This document shows positions 13,378 through 25,000 of a stretch of DNA of 64,000 nucleotides, in pieces. How positions within the stretch are numbered: the stretch's first letter is position 1; every line of letters begins with the position of its first letter. The translations under genes and the position numbers were made by a program. Under the pieces are notes generated by a model. That model was not told the DNA's origin. It saw only the letters and a list, made by a program, of their open reading frames with translations, and made no database searches. The stretch is from assembly GCA_963681505.1 (NCBI GenBank), contig OY811986.1, forward strand, positions 1,291,753-1,355,752, given 5' to 3'. The stretch is from Eunapius fragilis. Lineage: Eukaryota > Porifera > Demospongiae > Spongillida > Spongillidae.

Positions 13378-15169
13378 TGTGTGTGTATGCATAGCATTAT
13401 ACATGAGCCCCTTCTAGGAATCTGTGCTATTTATCTTTTGTGATATTACATGTAGATCTACCACTCTGTAAACCTATATAAGCCCGGCAGGAATATTATT
13501 CCAATGGATGCATGTAATGAAATATGGGACATGAGGCATGGTACGTCATGATGTGGCAGGTACTGTGAGGCAGGAACAAATAGTCCAGTACATACAACAC
13601 ATTTATCCAGTATATACAACTAATGGGGGTAGGGGTTGGGAAATTTTATATAACAAAGGAAGGTAATAAATAGTAAGTCCTAAGTCTTTTTAAACCTCTC
13701 AATGGTACACACTCATAGCTTCAGCGTATAAAGTGATTGGCATGGGATAGTTGTGAGTCTTGTGTGAATGAGAGTGTGTGTGTAAAATGGATGCATGTAA
13801 TGAAATATGGGACATGAGGCATGGTACGTCATGATGTGGCAGGTACTGTGAGGCAGGAACAAATAGTCCAGTACATACAACACATTTATCCAGTATATAC
13901 AACTAATGGGGGTAGGGGTTGGGAGGGGGCCTTCCTCTGAAAAAATTGTTGGGGCCTTTGCCCCCATGGCCCCCATGCTCCTACCACTGTGTATAAAACA
14001 CACAATCCAGTTACACACGTGAAAATCACATCAGTCAGAATATAAATAGTAACCAAAAAAAGTAACCAAAAAAAGTTCAAATAGACAAAGCTTATGAGTG
14101 AATCCAATAATCCTTGCATGTACGGTTGTATTCGTATTTTGAACTGGCAAAAGGCCGGAGGAGTGAACTGGCTGGCATTTTAATCATGATCTTCACAGCT
14201 CAGGTGGACAATTATCACACAAAATATGCTCCCAAGGACACCACATAGCAGTTGCAATATTGAAGGACCTTCTCAAAACGACAGTCCCAAAGTAGGGCAG
14301 TACATGTAGTCTATTCAAAAAGGGCAATAAGTGAAGTAGCCCGAAGAGACTACTTGAAACTACACGACATAACATTTTTACGTGCACAGACTAGTGTATA
14401 TCAACCATAATTTCATGAATAAAAATAGCAGTCCATAGAAAGTAAGCACCAATGTGGCTGCTGTTTGAAATGGTTGGGTTCAATTATAGCAAAAACAATC
14501 CCTAAATGGGGCAACGATCCTAACATGTACATAATCATTGTTTCAGTTAACATGAACAGCATCCCATCTCCACATCAATATCATCTTAGCATAGCTCTGA
14601 TTAGAATGTGCAAAATATCAAATACAATTGTAAATGAACAAAGAATTATTGTGCCAAGGGAAAGGCTTTCACTATGATGAAAATGTGCATACACACTAGG
14701 CTACAGCACAACATTATTCATAAACAACGTAACAGTGACAAAATTGTGACTATTTATCAGAACATTGATGAAAAACATTACATTTACACACTTACAGAAT
14801 TTTTTGTTGTTGCAAATCCTCTTGGCAATGTTGACCCTAAAATGATCTATATGGTTGAATGATAAATAAAATACTCAAACAAACCACTGCAATTAATTGC
14901 AATTTACCTCATACCTGAGTTAACGTACTTTTCCCGGCACAACTATTTCCACACAGAACTATTTTACTGACAGTATGGATAGGAAAGCTACCACTGGTTT
15001 TCATATACTTATTGTGTAATGCCAGAATGTGATAATCTTTAGCAAGTTCCACAGCAGTTTGGCCCCTGCTATTTCGGAGATCAACATTGATGCCTGGGGC
15101 AGCCAGCAGATGTTGCACACTGGTGTAATCTCCTCGAGCACAAGCAATGTGCAAAGGTGTAGTTCCTTT
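9010..15169 (-). CDS. Ankyrin-Roc-COR-death-domain protein (Roco family), 5' end outside recognised exons
   Basis: Three minus-strand exons join in phase: 15169-14915, 11016-9435 and 9314-9010 (714 codons with stop). Exon A encodes an ankyrin repeat (TPLHIACARGDYTSVQHLL) and the Roc P-loop GNSCAGKSTLTQ, then donor CAG|GTATGA. After a 3.9-kb intron, exon B supplies Roc switch II (DLAGHHEYYSSH), the G4 motif VVGTHIDKV and a COR-like region. Exon C is a death domain (W-LIGIQL, ML-KW, TIISALE, LADEL). Roc GTPase plus COR is the Roco signature. Ankyrin-Roc-COR-death is the DAPK1 order without a visible kinase; a kinase exon could lie upstream. Signalling through death-domain partners is expected from the family. 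Upstream exons were not found. The visible exons have no stops or frameshifts. Confidence 0.85.
11796..11824. repeat. Poly-G tract in intron
   Basis: A G-run of more than 20 bases inside the large Roco intron. Comparable poly-C/G runs recur across the window. Confidence 0.7.
12105..12158. repeat. (CA)n microsatellite
   Basis: Dinucleotide run inside the large Roco intron, interrupted by one TA. Confidence 0.85.
12574..12799. mobile_element. Foldback MITE (ACAAGTAA family), diverged copy
   Basis: The left end ACAAGTAAAAAAACACATTC is mirrored by GAATGTCTTTATTACTTGT on the right. Inner arms share GAGAAAGTTGGT, AAAGGCAAT and AAAAAGGAAA with the copies at 33,268 and 56,317 onward. It is the most degraded of the family and lies in the Roco intron. 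It encodes no protein. Confidence 0.65.
13313..13388. repeat. (GT)n microsatellite, imperfect
   Basis: GT-rich run with interruptions in the Roco intron. Confidence 0.8.
13503..13641. repeat. 139-bp direct repeat, copy 1
   Basis: Read as identical to 13,786-13,924, with 144 bp between the copies. It starts AATGGATGCATGTAATG and ends GGGGTAGGGGTTGGGA. It contains no coding sequence. Confidence 0.85.
13786..13924. repeat. 139-bp direct repeat, copy 2
   Basis: Second copy of the repeat at 13,503-13,641, in the same orientation, offset by 283 bp. Confidence 0.85.
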
Positions 15170-15384
15170 CTACAATAGAGTTAATGAGCACAGTCATTAA
15201 TATTGGCAAAAACATTTATATGCACTTCAAATCAGATAAGAACAAGCTACACAATGATGCATTTCCAGTATGTGCCAAATGTCCAATGATCAAATTCCAT
15301 TCCATTGTGATGCATGTAGAGAAAAGTATCAAATCACTCTTCAGTAATAATGGTTAAATTACAATAACACCAGACCAAAATAAA

Positions 15385-15690
15385 ATGACACTGGTTAAAC
15401 ACCCAACTTCCCAACAGAATATATACTACTTAAAGATAGAAAAAGGTGGGGAGGCATCAATGATAGCCAGGGCATTGAGGACTGTCCTGCAACATCTGAT
15501 CAGCAGGTGTGACTATAGTACAAAGCTGTACAACACCCATAGCCTAAGAATCGGAGCAGCAACAGCAGCTGCAAGAAGTGGTCTACCACCAGCAACCATC
15601 CAAAACCTAGACAGATGGCAGAGACAAAGTGTACACCCATCACCCCCTGATACAGCCTTCAGAGACAGTGCTGCAACAGCCTCAGCTCAG
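15385..15690 (+). pseudogene. Tyrosine recombinase C-terminal relic (DIRS/Crypton-like)
   Basis: The frame contains NTHSLRIGAATAAARSGLP and then IQNLDRWQRQSV, matching the H-x2-R box and the LGRW region of eukaryotic transposon tyrosine recombinases. The nucleophilic tyrosine expected about ten residues after the W is not seen (the chain reads SVHPSPPDT), and only the last ~90 residues survive. It lies just upstream of the last recognised Roco exon, on the opposite strand. It is probably a dead insertion. Confidence 0.6.
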
Positions 15691-16451
15691 TAACATTTAG
15701 GTAATCACTTTGGCACATGCACACATGTTGTATTTGTACTCCCGTGCCTGGAACCATAAAATCCACCTAAACCCTATCTGGGGTATATCGGTACATTTGG
15801 CATTCTTCGGGCTTCTACTCCAATACCTAACCATTGCCAGAATAATGGTTTGGAATGCAGGCCGACCTAATGCTAACCAGCGCTTATCATTGGTCCCTGC
15901 TGGCTAGGTATCAATCGCCCAGCTGAGGCTTCTACCTGCCCTCAGTGGGCAAACAATGACAATGAATGTGGGTGTTACTCTCTGTGCTTTAACCTAACAG
16001 CTACCAAATATTAGGCCAACCTGACAACATACTCAGTGCATGGGGAGCATCCCAGGGAAAGCACATTCAAACCCTTTGTATAAACAAATCCATGTGGCTG
16101 AATACATGAATACACTTTGAAATAAATAATCATCGAGCTTGTTTCCCATCAGAAGCATCCAGCATAAGAGCTGTTTCATCTCACGAAGCAATGCTTATTC
16201 ACCCTTATATTCATTCTCTTGTAACTGCCTCATGCTTTGGGTGGTAAAGGTTTTCTAGTTCTAACTTCATCACTTGTATTCTTTCAATTATGTCCACAAC
16301 CTGAACAATATCTTCAGTTCCTCATGAGTCCGAATAAGGGGCCTACTTCAATGGGCACCTCTAGTTTTAACCTTTATGTGGATCTACAACACGGTAAGCT
16401 TCATGCAAGTATGCTAGTACAGTAAGAATGTACATTCCTTCCCGTTCAATT
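15691..16451. other. Intergenic or intronic sequence, nothing recognised
   Basis: No homology, repeat or coding pattern was recognised. It could be intron of the Roco gene if further 5' exons exist. Confidence 0.4.
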
Positions 16452-16872
16452 TCATCTACATAAAGTCACAGGTACTAAAGATCTGGCACATATGAACTCG
16501 GAACCGTTTTTAATGATGACTTTTAAGGTGTTGTTGAAAACGTTATAATTCTGCATACATACATTTGTTTCTTTCCAAATTCGACAAACGTATTGCCCCA
16601 TCCCTTGTGTACATACAGTACAATTTTGATACCATAGAGTCACTCCACTGGCTGTATCCGATGCCTGATAGGTCCCGGAGATAAAACTTATCATAACTCC
16701 AACAACGAAAATACTTCCAATGCCAAATTTTAATCACTATTAGGAAAATGTTGTCCAAACAAATGGTGATTTTTCGCAATACCTTTACAGCGATTGTTAA
16801 AGCGAGGCATAGTGTCAAACTTAATGCAGCGGTGAACCATTTTATAAATTTACATACGTGCCATACCTCCAT
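16452..16872 (-). CDS. Candidate small membrane/secreted reading frame, uncertain
   Basis: The ATG at 16872 opens a hydrophobic N-terminus (FIKWFTAALSLTLCLALTIA). A cysteine-rich block (NCTVCTQGMGQYVC) sits in an overlapping frame, so one frameshift or a splice would be needed to link them. A CRE-like palindrome lies 4 bp upstream of the ATG. The distal part is duplicated in inverted orientation at 17,196-17,336. It may be a real exon or a repeat; no family is recognised. Confidence 0.25.
16480..16618. repeat. Inverted repeat, left copy (~140 bp)
   Basis: The reverse complement resembles 17,196-17,336; both contain AAGGGATGGGGCAATAC, AAGAAACAAAT and CACCTTAAAA. Identity looks like roughly 80-85 percent by eye. 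Confidence 0.65.
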
Positions 16873-16876
16873 TTCT

Positions 16877-16890
16877 ACGTGACGTCACGT
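16877..16890. promoter_or_regulatory. CRE/ATF-like palindrome
   Basis: ACGTGACGTCACGT is a perfect 14-bp palindrome containing the CRE core TGACGTCA. It is followed directly by GG, giving an E-box-like CACGTG on one side. Its position just upstream of the ATG at 16,872 suggests promoter function, without proof. Confidence 0.4.
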
Positions 16891-17195
16891 GGAATAAAAA
16901 TAGACGACTTCGACAATTCAGGAAGACTCGACAAGCCAATCAGAAGATAATTCTGATGAAGGATCGGAACTTAGTGAAGATGGCATGAATCAGACGATGA
17001 TGGAGAGGAAAACACAAATCATTAGCATTAAATTAAGCTATACCCGAACTTGGCAATGTCAGCCTGTACTTTATGATGCGTCTTTTATACCTAAACACTA
17101 ACAAATACACATATGTTTTACGTGGAATCGTGCCTTAACCATCCGTTTATTTAATAAATACTAAACGTTTGATGTCATGTATCATAATCGTATTA

Positions 17196-17336
17196 TACGC
17201 ACATAAGGGATGGGGCAATACATTTCTAGAATTTGGCAAGAAACAAATATATGATTGCTGAAATATAATGTTTTCAAAAACACCTTAAAATTCATCATTT
17301 AAAATAGTACCGAGTTCATATTGCCAGATCTTTAGT
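17196..17336. repeat. Inverted repeat, right copy (~140 bp)
   Basis: Partner of 16,480-16,618. The ~580 bp between them contain an acidic stretch (SEDNSDEGSELSEDG) readable near 16,935 but no recognised gene. They could be the ends of a small non-autonomous element. Confidence 0.6.
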
Positions 17337-17679
17337 ACAAAATACTGTTCAAAGAGTTGTGACTTAAGTCACAATTATTTGTTCCGCAATGTATATTGAG
17401 GGGATTGGAAGGAATAATTGCTTGAAGAGGTATCTCCAAGCAATATTATGAGCGCACGTACATGTATCTCTATTATTGTATTTTAAAAATAACTTAGCAG
17501 ATAGCAGGTTCTTAGTTTCAAACTTTAAAAATGCTATGGCAGTAATGCGTTTTATCTTAGATGGTGTACACACAGTTTTATATTCTATTTCATCATAGGA
17601 AGTGCATTGTGAATTGAAGTCCCAATTAGTCACTTGCATCACAATTGGTCAATCCAAAATTTAATGTAACATCAAATAC

Positions 17680-17755
17680 CATTAAGCTTTAACACATCAG
17701 TTATGTTCCTCTTACTTAATGCGATCCAGATCACTCCTCATTCCGAATCAACAAC
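17680..17755 (+). repeat. Isolated diverged fragment of the ~400-bp satellite
   Basis: ACCATTAAGCTTTAACACAT then CTTACTTAATGCGATCCAGA match the satellite that starts at 27,775. It lies left of the foldback palindrome, 10 kb from the main array. Confidence 0.7.
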
Positions 17756-17986
17756 AAAATAAATAACGTTTTCATTATAACAGTGCCTGAATTTTTAATT
17801 ATGCAACATGTTAACGTTGATGCTCAATTGTGGAAAATTTTAAATAATATATGCAGGTCCTTTTTCACTGCCTTGAACCCATGTTAAACAGTACAATCAA
17901 TTTATACAGGGTGTTTGCAAAAGCTTTTAAATGAATATAGGATTGTTAATAAAGTTTTAATTATATGAAATATTAATGCCTTATAT

Positions 17987-20900
17987 ATATATGGGACGGT
18001 GTCCAGCAAAATCACCCTTCTGGAGTTTTTATTTTATCACTATAAAAATTGTACGTTACGCAAAGCAACATATCTTCACAACGGTTTTATATTTTCTTTT
18101 CAAATTTCGTACACTTGTTCACACATCAGTTCTCTCTGTGCAAACCGATTTTGGTGTTCTAGATATTTTCCATGCCATGGTTACAAAGGTCTCTAACCCA
18201 ATGGGTTAAGATTCCACATTTCTCCAGATACGAGTGACGATAACATGTCAAATTTGGAGTGTACATAGAAGGGTCCTGTAGCTACTGATTTCTGCAGATC
18301 GTTAAGTTTTTTCTTATCCGTTACGGAGATATGGATTTTCAAAGTAATTCGACATTTCGCGCCACTCACCCTATTCAAATATGCCATTATGTAATGGTCA
18401 CGCCCTTTAAATTTGAAGTTAGGTATTAAATGAACTCCGCTTTGATCGTTCTATACGTGGTGTATAAGCGATCGTACCTCGTACGCTATGTTTCAACATA
18501 AAACAGTATCGTACGTTCACATGTATCGCTTATGATGGATGCTGTGAATATTCATGGTAGTTTATATTGTGCACCCTTTTTCTATATCTGCTCAGTTTGT
18601 GGCATGTACATGTAAGCATGCACGTACCATGCCTTCTAATCATGGGGCCACCTTCTTCACCCTCTACACCCTCTACACTAGTCTGGGAACCAGATGACTT
18701 GCTTGCGACAGTCAGTTATCTGGTACACAAACTGCAGTACCTTTACTTAGTATGGCATATCTCTCTAGACCATTCATATTCACTGCCTTTCTTTCTATCT
18801 TACCTCCTCCTCCTTCTCCTCATCTCCCTCCACCTCTTCCTATCTTCCTTCATCCACCCATCCTCCTCCCCTCTCTTCCTCTCCTCCTCCCCTCCTTCTC
18901 CTCCCACCTCCTCCTCCTCCTCCCCTCCTCTTCCTCCTACTTTTATTCCCTCTCATTTTCCCTCCTACCTTCCTTCCTATTACACCTAACACCCCTCCTC
19001 CTCCTTTCTTTTGATTGCATCCACACCTCACCCTCCTCCTCATCCTCCTACTTCTACCTTCCTACCTGTTGCATCCTCCCCTCCTCTCATTTTTCCTGTT
19101 GCATCCACCCCCACCTTCTACGCCCCCTCCTCTACCTCCTTCTCCTCCTCCCCCTTCCTATCTTCCTTCATCCACCCATCCTCCTCCTCCCCTCCTCTCA
19201 CCTCCTTCTCCTCCTCCCTCCTCCGCACCTCCCCTTCTCCTCCTCTTACTCCCTCTCATTTTCCCTCCTACCTTCCTTCCTATTACACCTACCCCTCCCC
19301 CTCCTTTCGTTTGATTGCATCCAAACCTCCCCCTCCTCCTCCTCATCCTCCTACTTCTATCTTCCTACCCATTGCATACTTCCCTCCCCCCCCTCCTCCT
19401 TCCATTTATCTTCCCGTTGCATCCACTCCCCACCTTCTCTTCCCTCTCCTCTACCTCCTTCTCCTCCTCTTCCTATCGTCTGTCATCCACCATCCTCCTC
19501 CTCCCCTCCTCCTCTCCTCCTCCTCTCCTTCCCTCCGCCTCCCTCCCTCCCCTCCTCCTCCTATCTTCATCCACCCATCCTCCTCCCCTCCTCCTCCTCT
19601 CCGTCTCCCCTCCTCCTCCCTCCACCTCCTCTCCTCCTCCTCCCCTCCACCTCCCTCCCCCTCCCCTCCTTCCTCCTTTGCCCCACCTCCTCCCTCCTCC
19701 TCCCCTCCTCCTCCCTCCTCCTCCCCTCCTCCTCCCTCCTCCTTTCCTCCTCCTCTCCTCCTCCTCCCTCCTCCTCCCCTCCTCCTCCCTCCTCCTCCCC
19801 TCCTCCTCCCCTCCTCCTCCCTCCTCCTCCCCTCCCTACTTCTACCTTCCAGTTGCATCCTCCCCCCCTCCTTCCATTCTTTCCGTTGCATCCACCCCCT
19901 ACCTTCTCCTTCCCCTCCTCTACCTCCTTCCCTCATCTCCCTCCTCCTCCTCCTATCTTCCTTTATCTACCCATCCTCCTCTCCTCCTCCTCCTCTTACT
20001 CCCTCTCATTTTACCTCCTACCTCCTTCTCCTCCTATCTTCCTTCATCTACACACCCTCCTCCTCCCCTCTCCCTCCTCCTCTTACTCCCTCTCATTTCC
20101 CTCCTACCTTCCTTCCTATTACACCTACCCCTCCCCCTCCTCCTTTCTTTTGATTTCATCTACACCTCCCCTCCACCTCCTTCTCATCCTCCTATGTCTT
20201 CTCCTCCTCTTCCTCTACCTCCTTTTCCTCCTCTCCCTCCTCTTCCTATCTTCCTGCATCCACCCATCCTCCTCCTCCTCCCTTACCCTCCCCCTCCTCC
20301 TCCTATCTTCCTTCATCCACCCATCCTCCTCCCCTCCTCCTCCCCTCCTCCACCTCTCCTTCTCCTCTCCTCCTCCTCCTCTTCTTACTCCATCTCATTT
20401 CCCTCCTACCTTCCTTCCTATTACACCTACCCCTCTTCCTCCTCCCCTCCTCCTCCCTCCTCCTCCCCTCCTCCCCCTTCCCTCTGCCTCTCCTCCTCCT
20501 CTCCTCCTCCCCTCTGCCTCTCCTCCTCCTCTCCTCCTCTCCTCCTCCACCCCTCCTCCTCCCTCCTCCTCCCCTCCTCTCCTCCTCCTCCCTCCTCGAT
20601 CCCCTTCCTCCTCCTCATCCTCCTACTTCTACCTTCCTACCTGTTGCATCCTCCCCTCCTCCCCCTCCATCCACCCATCCTCCTCCTCCTTTCCTCCCCT
20701 CCTCCTCCTCCTATCTTCCTTCATCCACCCATTCTCCTCCCCTCCTCCTCCCCACCTCATCCTCCCCTCCTTCTCCTCTTCCTCTCCTCCCTCTCCTCCC
20801 TCTCCTCCTCCTCTTACTCCCTCTCAATGTCCTCCTACCTTCCTTCCTATTACACCTACCCCACCCCCTCTACCTTTCGTTTCATTGCATCCACACCTCC

Positions 20901-21340
20901 CCCTCCTCCTCCTCATCCTCCTACTTCTACCTTCCTACCCTTTGCATCCTCCCTTTCTCCTCCTCTTCCTCCTTCCCGTTACATCCACCCCACCTTCTCC
21001 TCCCCCTCCTCTACCTCCTCCTCCTCTTCCTCCTCTTCCTATCTTCCTTCATCCACCCATCCTCCTCCTCCCTCCCTCCCCCTCCTCCTCCTTCCCCCTT
21101 CTCCTCCCTCCTCCTCTTACTCCCTATCATTTTCCCTTCTACCCACCTACCCCTCCCCCTCCTCCTTTCTTTTGATTGCATCCACACCTCTTCTTCCTCA
21201 TCCTCCTACCTTTACCTTCCTACCTTTTGCATCCTCCCTCTCCTCCCCCTCCTCCTTCCATTCTTCCCATTGCATCCACTCCCCTTCCTCTACCTCCTTC
21301 TCCTCCCCCTCCTCCGCCTCCTCCTCCTCTTTGTACCTTC
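17987..21340 (+). repeat. Foldback palindrome, left arm
   Basis: The outer part, 17,991-18,790, pairs with 24,507-25,306 in inverted orientation; coordinates sum to 43,297 without indels over at least 17,991-18,567, with only two or three substitutions over the ~0.8 kb. From 18,790 inward the arm is almost pure polypyrimidine, CCTCCT-based. It is organised into higher-order units marked by CCTACCTTCCTTCCTATTAC and CTTCATCCACCCATCCTCC, spaced a few hundred bp apart. Long stop-free frames here are by-products of this composition. Confidence 0.9.
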
Positions 21341-22015
21341 CTTTCCATTGCATAAATAATGATAAGAGACATGTGTCGGAAGGTGCAATTCCTTATTTAT
21401 CCAGCTTTAAAACTATTGGTATTGTAAGTCAATGTGTTGTAAATTTGCAAGCACCCGGAATCATTTTGGCACTTCAGCATATATAATATAACCTCTCATG
21501 GGTTATTTTACAACTAAAAAGGTGACGATGCAACAACCTAGTAGGCACTGCCAACATTTAGTCAGGGACATCAGTTGTTCCCCCCCCCCCCCCCCCCCTC
21601 CTCTTTTTCCCCCCTCTCCTTACTTATAGTGTACTTTGTTTTTGGAAAGACCTTAGTGCTATGGCATGCACGCATGTAGTTCAAAACTTGTTCTAACTTC
21701 CATGTAGAGCATGTACAAGGTACTTTGGATTCTACCATGGACCCATTCTACCATGCTTGCTTGTCTATGTAAACCACTGGCCACCCACAATCTGTACTGA
21801 CAATGGATAATAATATTCATAAAAGGCTTATACCAACATACATTCCCTTGTGTAGAGCTCTAGAGTTCAGACAGGCTCTGTATTATAATAGCCTTTTCTA
21901 GTTGCATGTAGTTTGCACATCCCAAAAAATACATTCCGCTGACTCCTAGGTGAAAACATATATATCGAGATGAACACTTCCTTTGAAACAAAGTGGTTAG
22001 TATAAAATACCCTCC
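21341..22015. other. Unique spacer of the foldback palindrome
   Basis: About 670 bp of non-repetitive sequence between the arms, with a poly-C run at about 21,579-21,598. No gene is recognised. Confidence 0.7.
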
Positions 22016-25000
22016 CTACCCAAGAAGGTGGAAGGGGAGGAGGAGACAGAGGAGGAGGAGGTAGAGGGGAGGGGAGGAGGTAGAGGAGGGGGAGAAGGTA
22101 GAGGAGGGGAGCTGGAAGTAGAGGAGGGGGAGAAGGAGGAGGTAGAGGAGGGGGGAGGTGGGGAGGTAGAGGATAGGGAGGTAGAAGATGGGGAGGTAGA
22201 GGATGGGGAGGAGGAACACGAGGAGGTGAAGGAGGGAGAGGGGTGGGTGCAACTGGAAGAATGGAAGAAGGAAGACGGGGAGGAGGGGAGGATGCAACGG
22301 GTAAGAAGGTAGAAGTAGGAGGATGAGGAGGAGGAGGGGAGGTGTAGATGAAATCAAAAGAAAGGAGGAGGGGAAGGGGTAGGTGTAATAGGAAGGAAGG
22401 TAGGAGGGAAATGAGAGGGAGTAAGAGGAGGAGGAGAGGGAGGAGAGGAGGAGGGGAGGAGGATGGGTGGATGAAGGAAGATAGGAGGAGGAGGGGGAGG
22501 GGAGGAGGAGGAGAGGAGGAGGAGGATGGGTGGATGCAGGAAGATAGGAAGAGGAGGGAGAGGAGGAAAAGGAGGTAGAGGAAGAGGAGGAGAAGGTGGG
22601 AGTGGATGCAACGGGAAGAATGGAAGGAGGAGGAGGGGAGGATGCAATAGGTAGGAAGGTAGACATAGGAGGAGGAGGGGAGGTGTAGATGAAATCAAAA
22701 GAAAGGAGGAGGGGAAGGGGTAGGTGTAATAGGAAGGAAGGTAGGAGGGAAATGAGAGAGAGTAAGAGGAGGAGGAGGAGGAAAAGAGGAAGAGGGGAGG
22801 AGGAGGGGAGAAGGATGGGTGGATAAGAGGAGGAGGGGAGGAGAAAGAGAGGAGGAGGAGGATGGGTGGATGAAGGAAGATAGGAAGAGGAGGAGGGAGA
22901 AGAGGGAAGGAGGTAGAGGAGGGGAAGGAGAAGGTAGGGGGTGGATGCAACGGAAAGAATGGAAGGAGGAGGGAAGGATGCAACCGGTGGGAAGGTAGAA
23001 GTAGGGGAGGGGAGGAGGAGGGGGGAGGAGGAGAGGCGGAGGGGAGGGGGAGGGTGGAGGAGGGAGGAGGGGAGGAGGAGGGGAGGAGGGGAGGAGGAGG
23101 GAGGAGGGGAGGAGGAGGGAGGAGGGGAGGAGGAGGGAGGAGGGGAGGAGGAGGGAGGAGGGGAGGAGGAGGGAGGAGGGGAGGAGGAGGGAGGAGGGGA
23201 GGAGGAGGGAGGAGGGGAGGAGGAGGGAGGAGGGGAGGAGGAGGGAGGAGGGGAGGAGGAGGGAGGAGGGGAGGAGGAGGGAGGAGGGGAGGAGGAGGGA
23301 GGAGGGGAGGAGGAGGGAGGAGGGGAGGAGGAGGGAGGAGGGGAGGAGGAGGGAGGAGGGGAGGAGGAGGGAGGAGGGGAGGAGGAGGGAGGAGGGGAGG
23401 AGGAGGGAGGAGGGGAGGAGGAGGGAGGAGGGGAGGAGGAGGGAGGAGGGGAGGAGGAGGGAGGAGGGGAGGAGGAGGGAGGAGGGGAGGAGGAGGGAGG
23501 AGGGGAGGAGGAGGGAGGAGGGGAGGAGGAGGGAGGAGGGGAGGAGGAGGGAGGAGGGGAGGAGGAGGGAGGAGGGGAGGAGGAGGGAGGAGGGGAGGAG
23601 GAGGGAGGAGGGGAGGAGGAGGGAGGAGGGGAGGAGGAGGGAGGAGGAGAGGAGGTGGTTGGAGGAGGAGGGGAGACAGAGAGGAGGAGGAGGGGAGGAG
23701 GATGGGTGGATGGAGATAGGAGGAGAAGGAGGGGGAGGGAAGGGAGGTGGAGGGGAGGAGAGGAGGAGGGGAGGAGGAGGATGGGTGGATGAATGAAGAT
23801 GGGAAAAGGAGAAGGAGGTAGAGGAGAGGGAAGAGAAGGTGGGGAGTGGATGCAACGGGAAGAAGAATGGAAGCAGGAGGGGGAGGGGGGAAGGATGCAA
23901 TGGGTAGGAAGATAGAAGTAGGAGGATGAGGAGGAGGAGGGGAGGTTTGGATGCAATCAAACGAAAGGAGGGGGAGGGGTAGGTGTAATAGGAAGGAAGG
24001 TAGGAGGGAAAATGAGAGGGAGTAAGAGGAGGGGAAGGGGAGGTGAGGAGGAGGGAGGAGGAGAAGAAGGGGAGAGGAGGGGAGGAGGAGGATGGGTGGA
24101 TGAAGGAAGATAGGAAGAGGAGGAGGGGGAAGAGGAGAAGGAGCTAGAGGAGGGGGAGTAGAAGGTGGGGGTGGATGCAACTGGAAAAATGAGAGGAGGG
24201 GAGGATGCAACAGGTAGGAAGGTAGAAGTAGGAGGATGAGGAGGAGGGTGAGGTGTGGATGTAATCAAAAGAAAGGAGGAGGAGGGGTGTTAGGTGTAAT
24301 AGGAAGGAAGGTAGGAGGGAAAATGAGAGGGAGTAAAGTAGGAGGAAGAGGAGGGGAGGAGGAGGAGGAGGAGGGAGGAGGAGGAGGAGGAGGGAGGAGG
24401 AGGAGGAGGGAAGGAGGAGAGGAAGAGAGGGGAGGAGAATGGGTGGATGAAGGAAGATAGGAAGAGGTGGAAGGAGATGAGGAGAAGGAGGAGGTAAGAC
24501 AGAAAGAAAGGCAGTGAATATGAATGGTCTAGAGAGATATGCCATACTAAGTAAAGGTACTGCAGTTTGTGTACCAGATAACTGACTGTCGCAAGCAAGT
24601 CATCTGGTTCCCAGACTAGTGTAGAGGGTGTAGAGGGTGAAGAAGGTGGCCCCATGATTAGAAGGCATGGTACGTGCATGCTTACATGTACATGCCACAA
24701 ACTGAGCAGATATAGAAAAAGGGTGCACAATATAAACTACCATGAATATTCACAGCATCCATCATAAGCGATACATGTGAACGTACGATACTGTTTTATG
24801 TTGAAACATAGCGTACGAGGTACGATCGCTTATACACCACGTATAGAACGATCAAAGCGGAGTTCATTTAATACCTAACTTCAAATTTAAAGGGCGTGAC
24901 CATTACATAATGGCATATTTGAATAGGGTGAGTGGCGCGAAATGTCGAATTACTTTGAAAATCCATATCTCCGTAACGGATAAGAAAAAACTTAACGATC

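Noticed and set aside
16905..17030. Acidic stretch as tail of a pogo transposase
   Set aside because: It resembles such tails in composition only; no other transposase motif lies nearby.
18752..21486. Very long reading frames (up to ~800 codons) of Pro/Ser/Leu on the plus strand and Gly/Glu/Arg on the other
   Set aside because: CCTCCT repeats contain no stop codons in several frames at once; frames overlap in all phases and end when the repeat ends. No domain, no start context and no splice evidence.
22028..24545. Frames of Gly-Glu and Pro-Ser hexapeptide repeats in the right palindrome arm
   Set aside because: Direct consequence of the 18-bp unit length being a multiple of three; not evidence of a protein.
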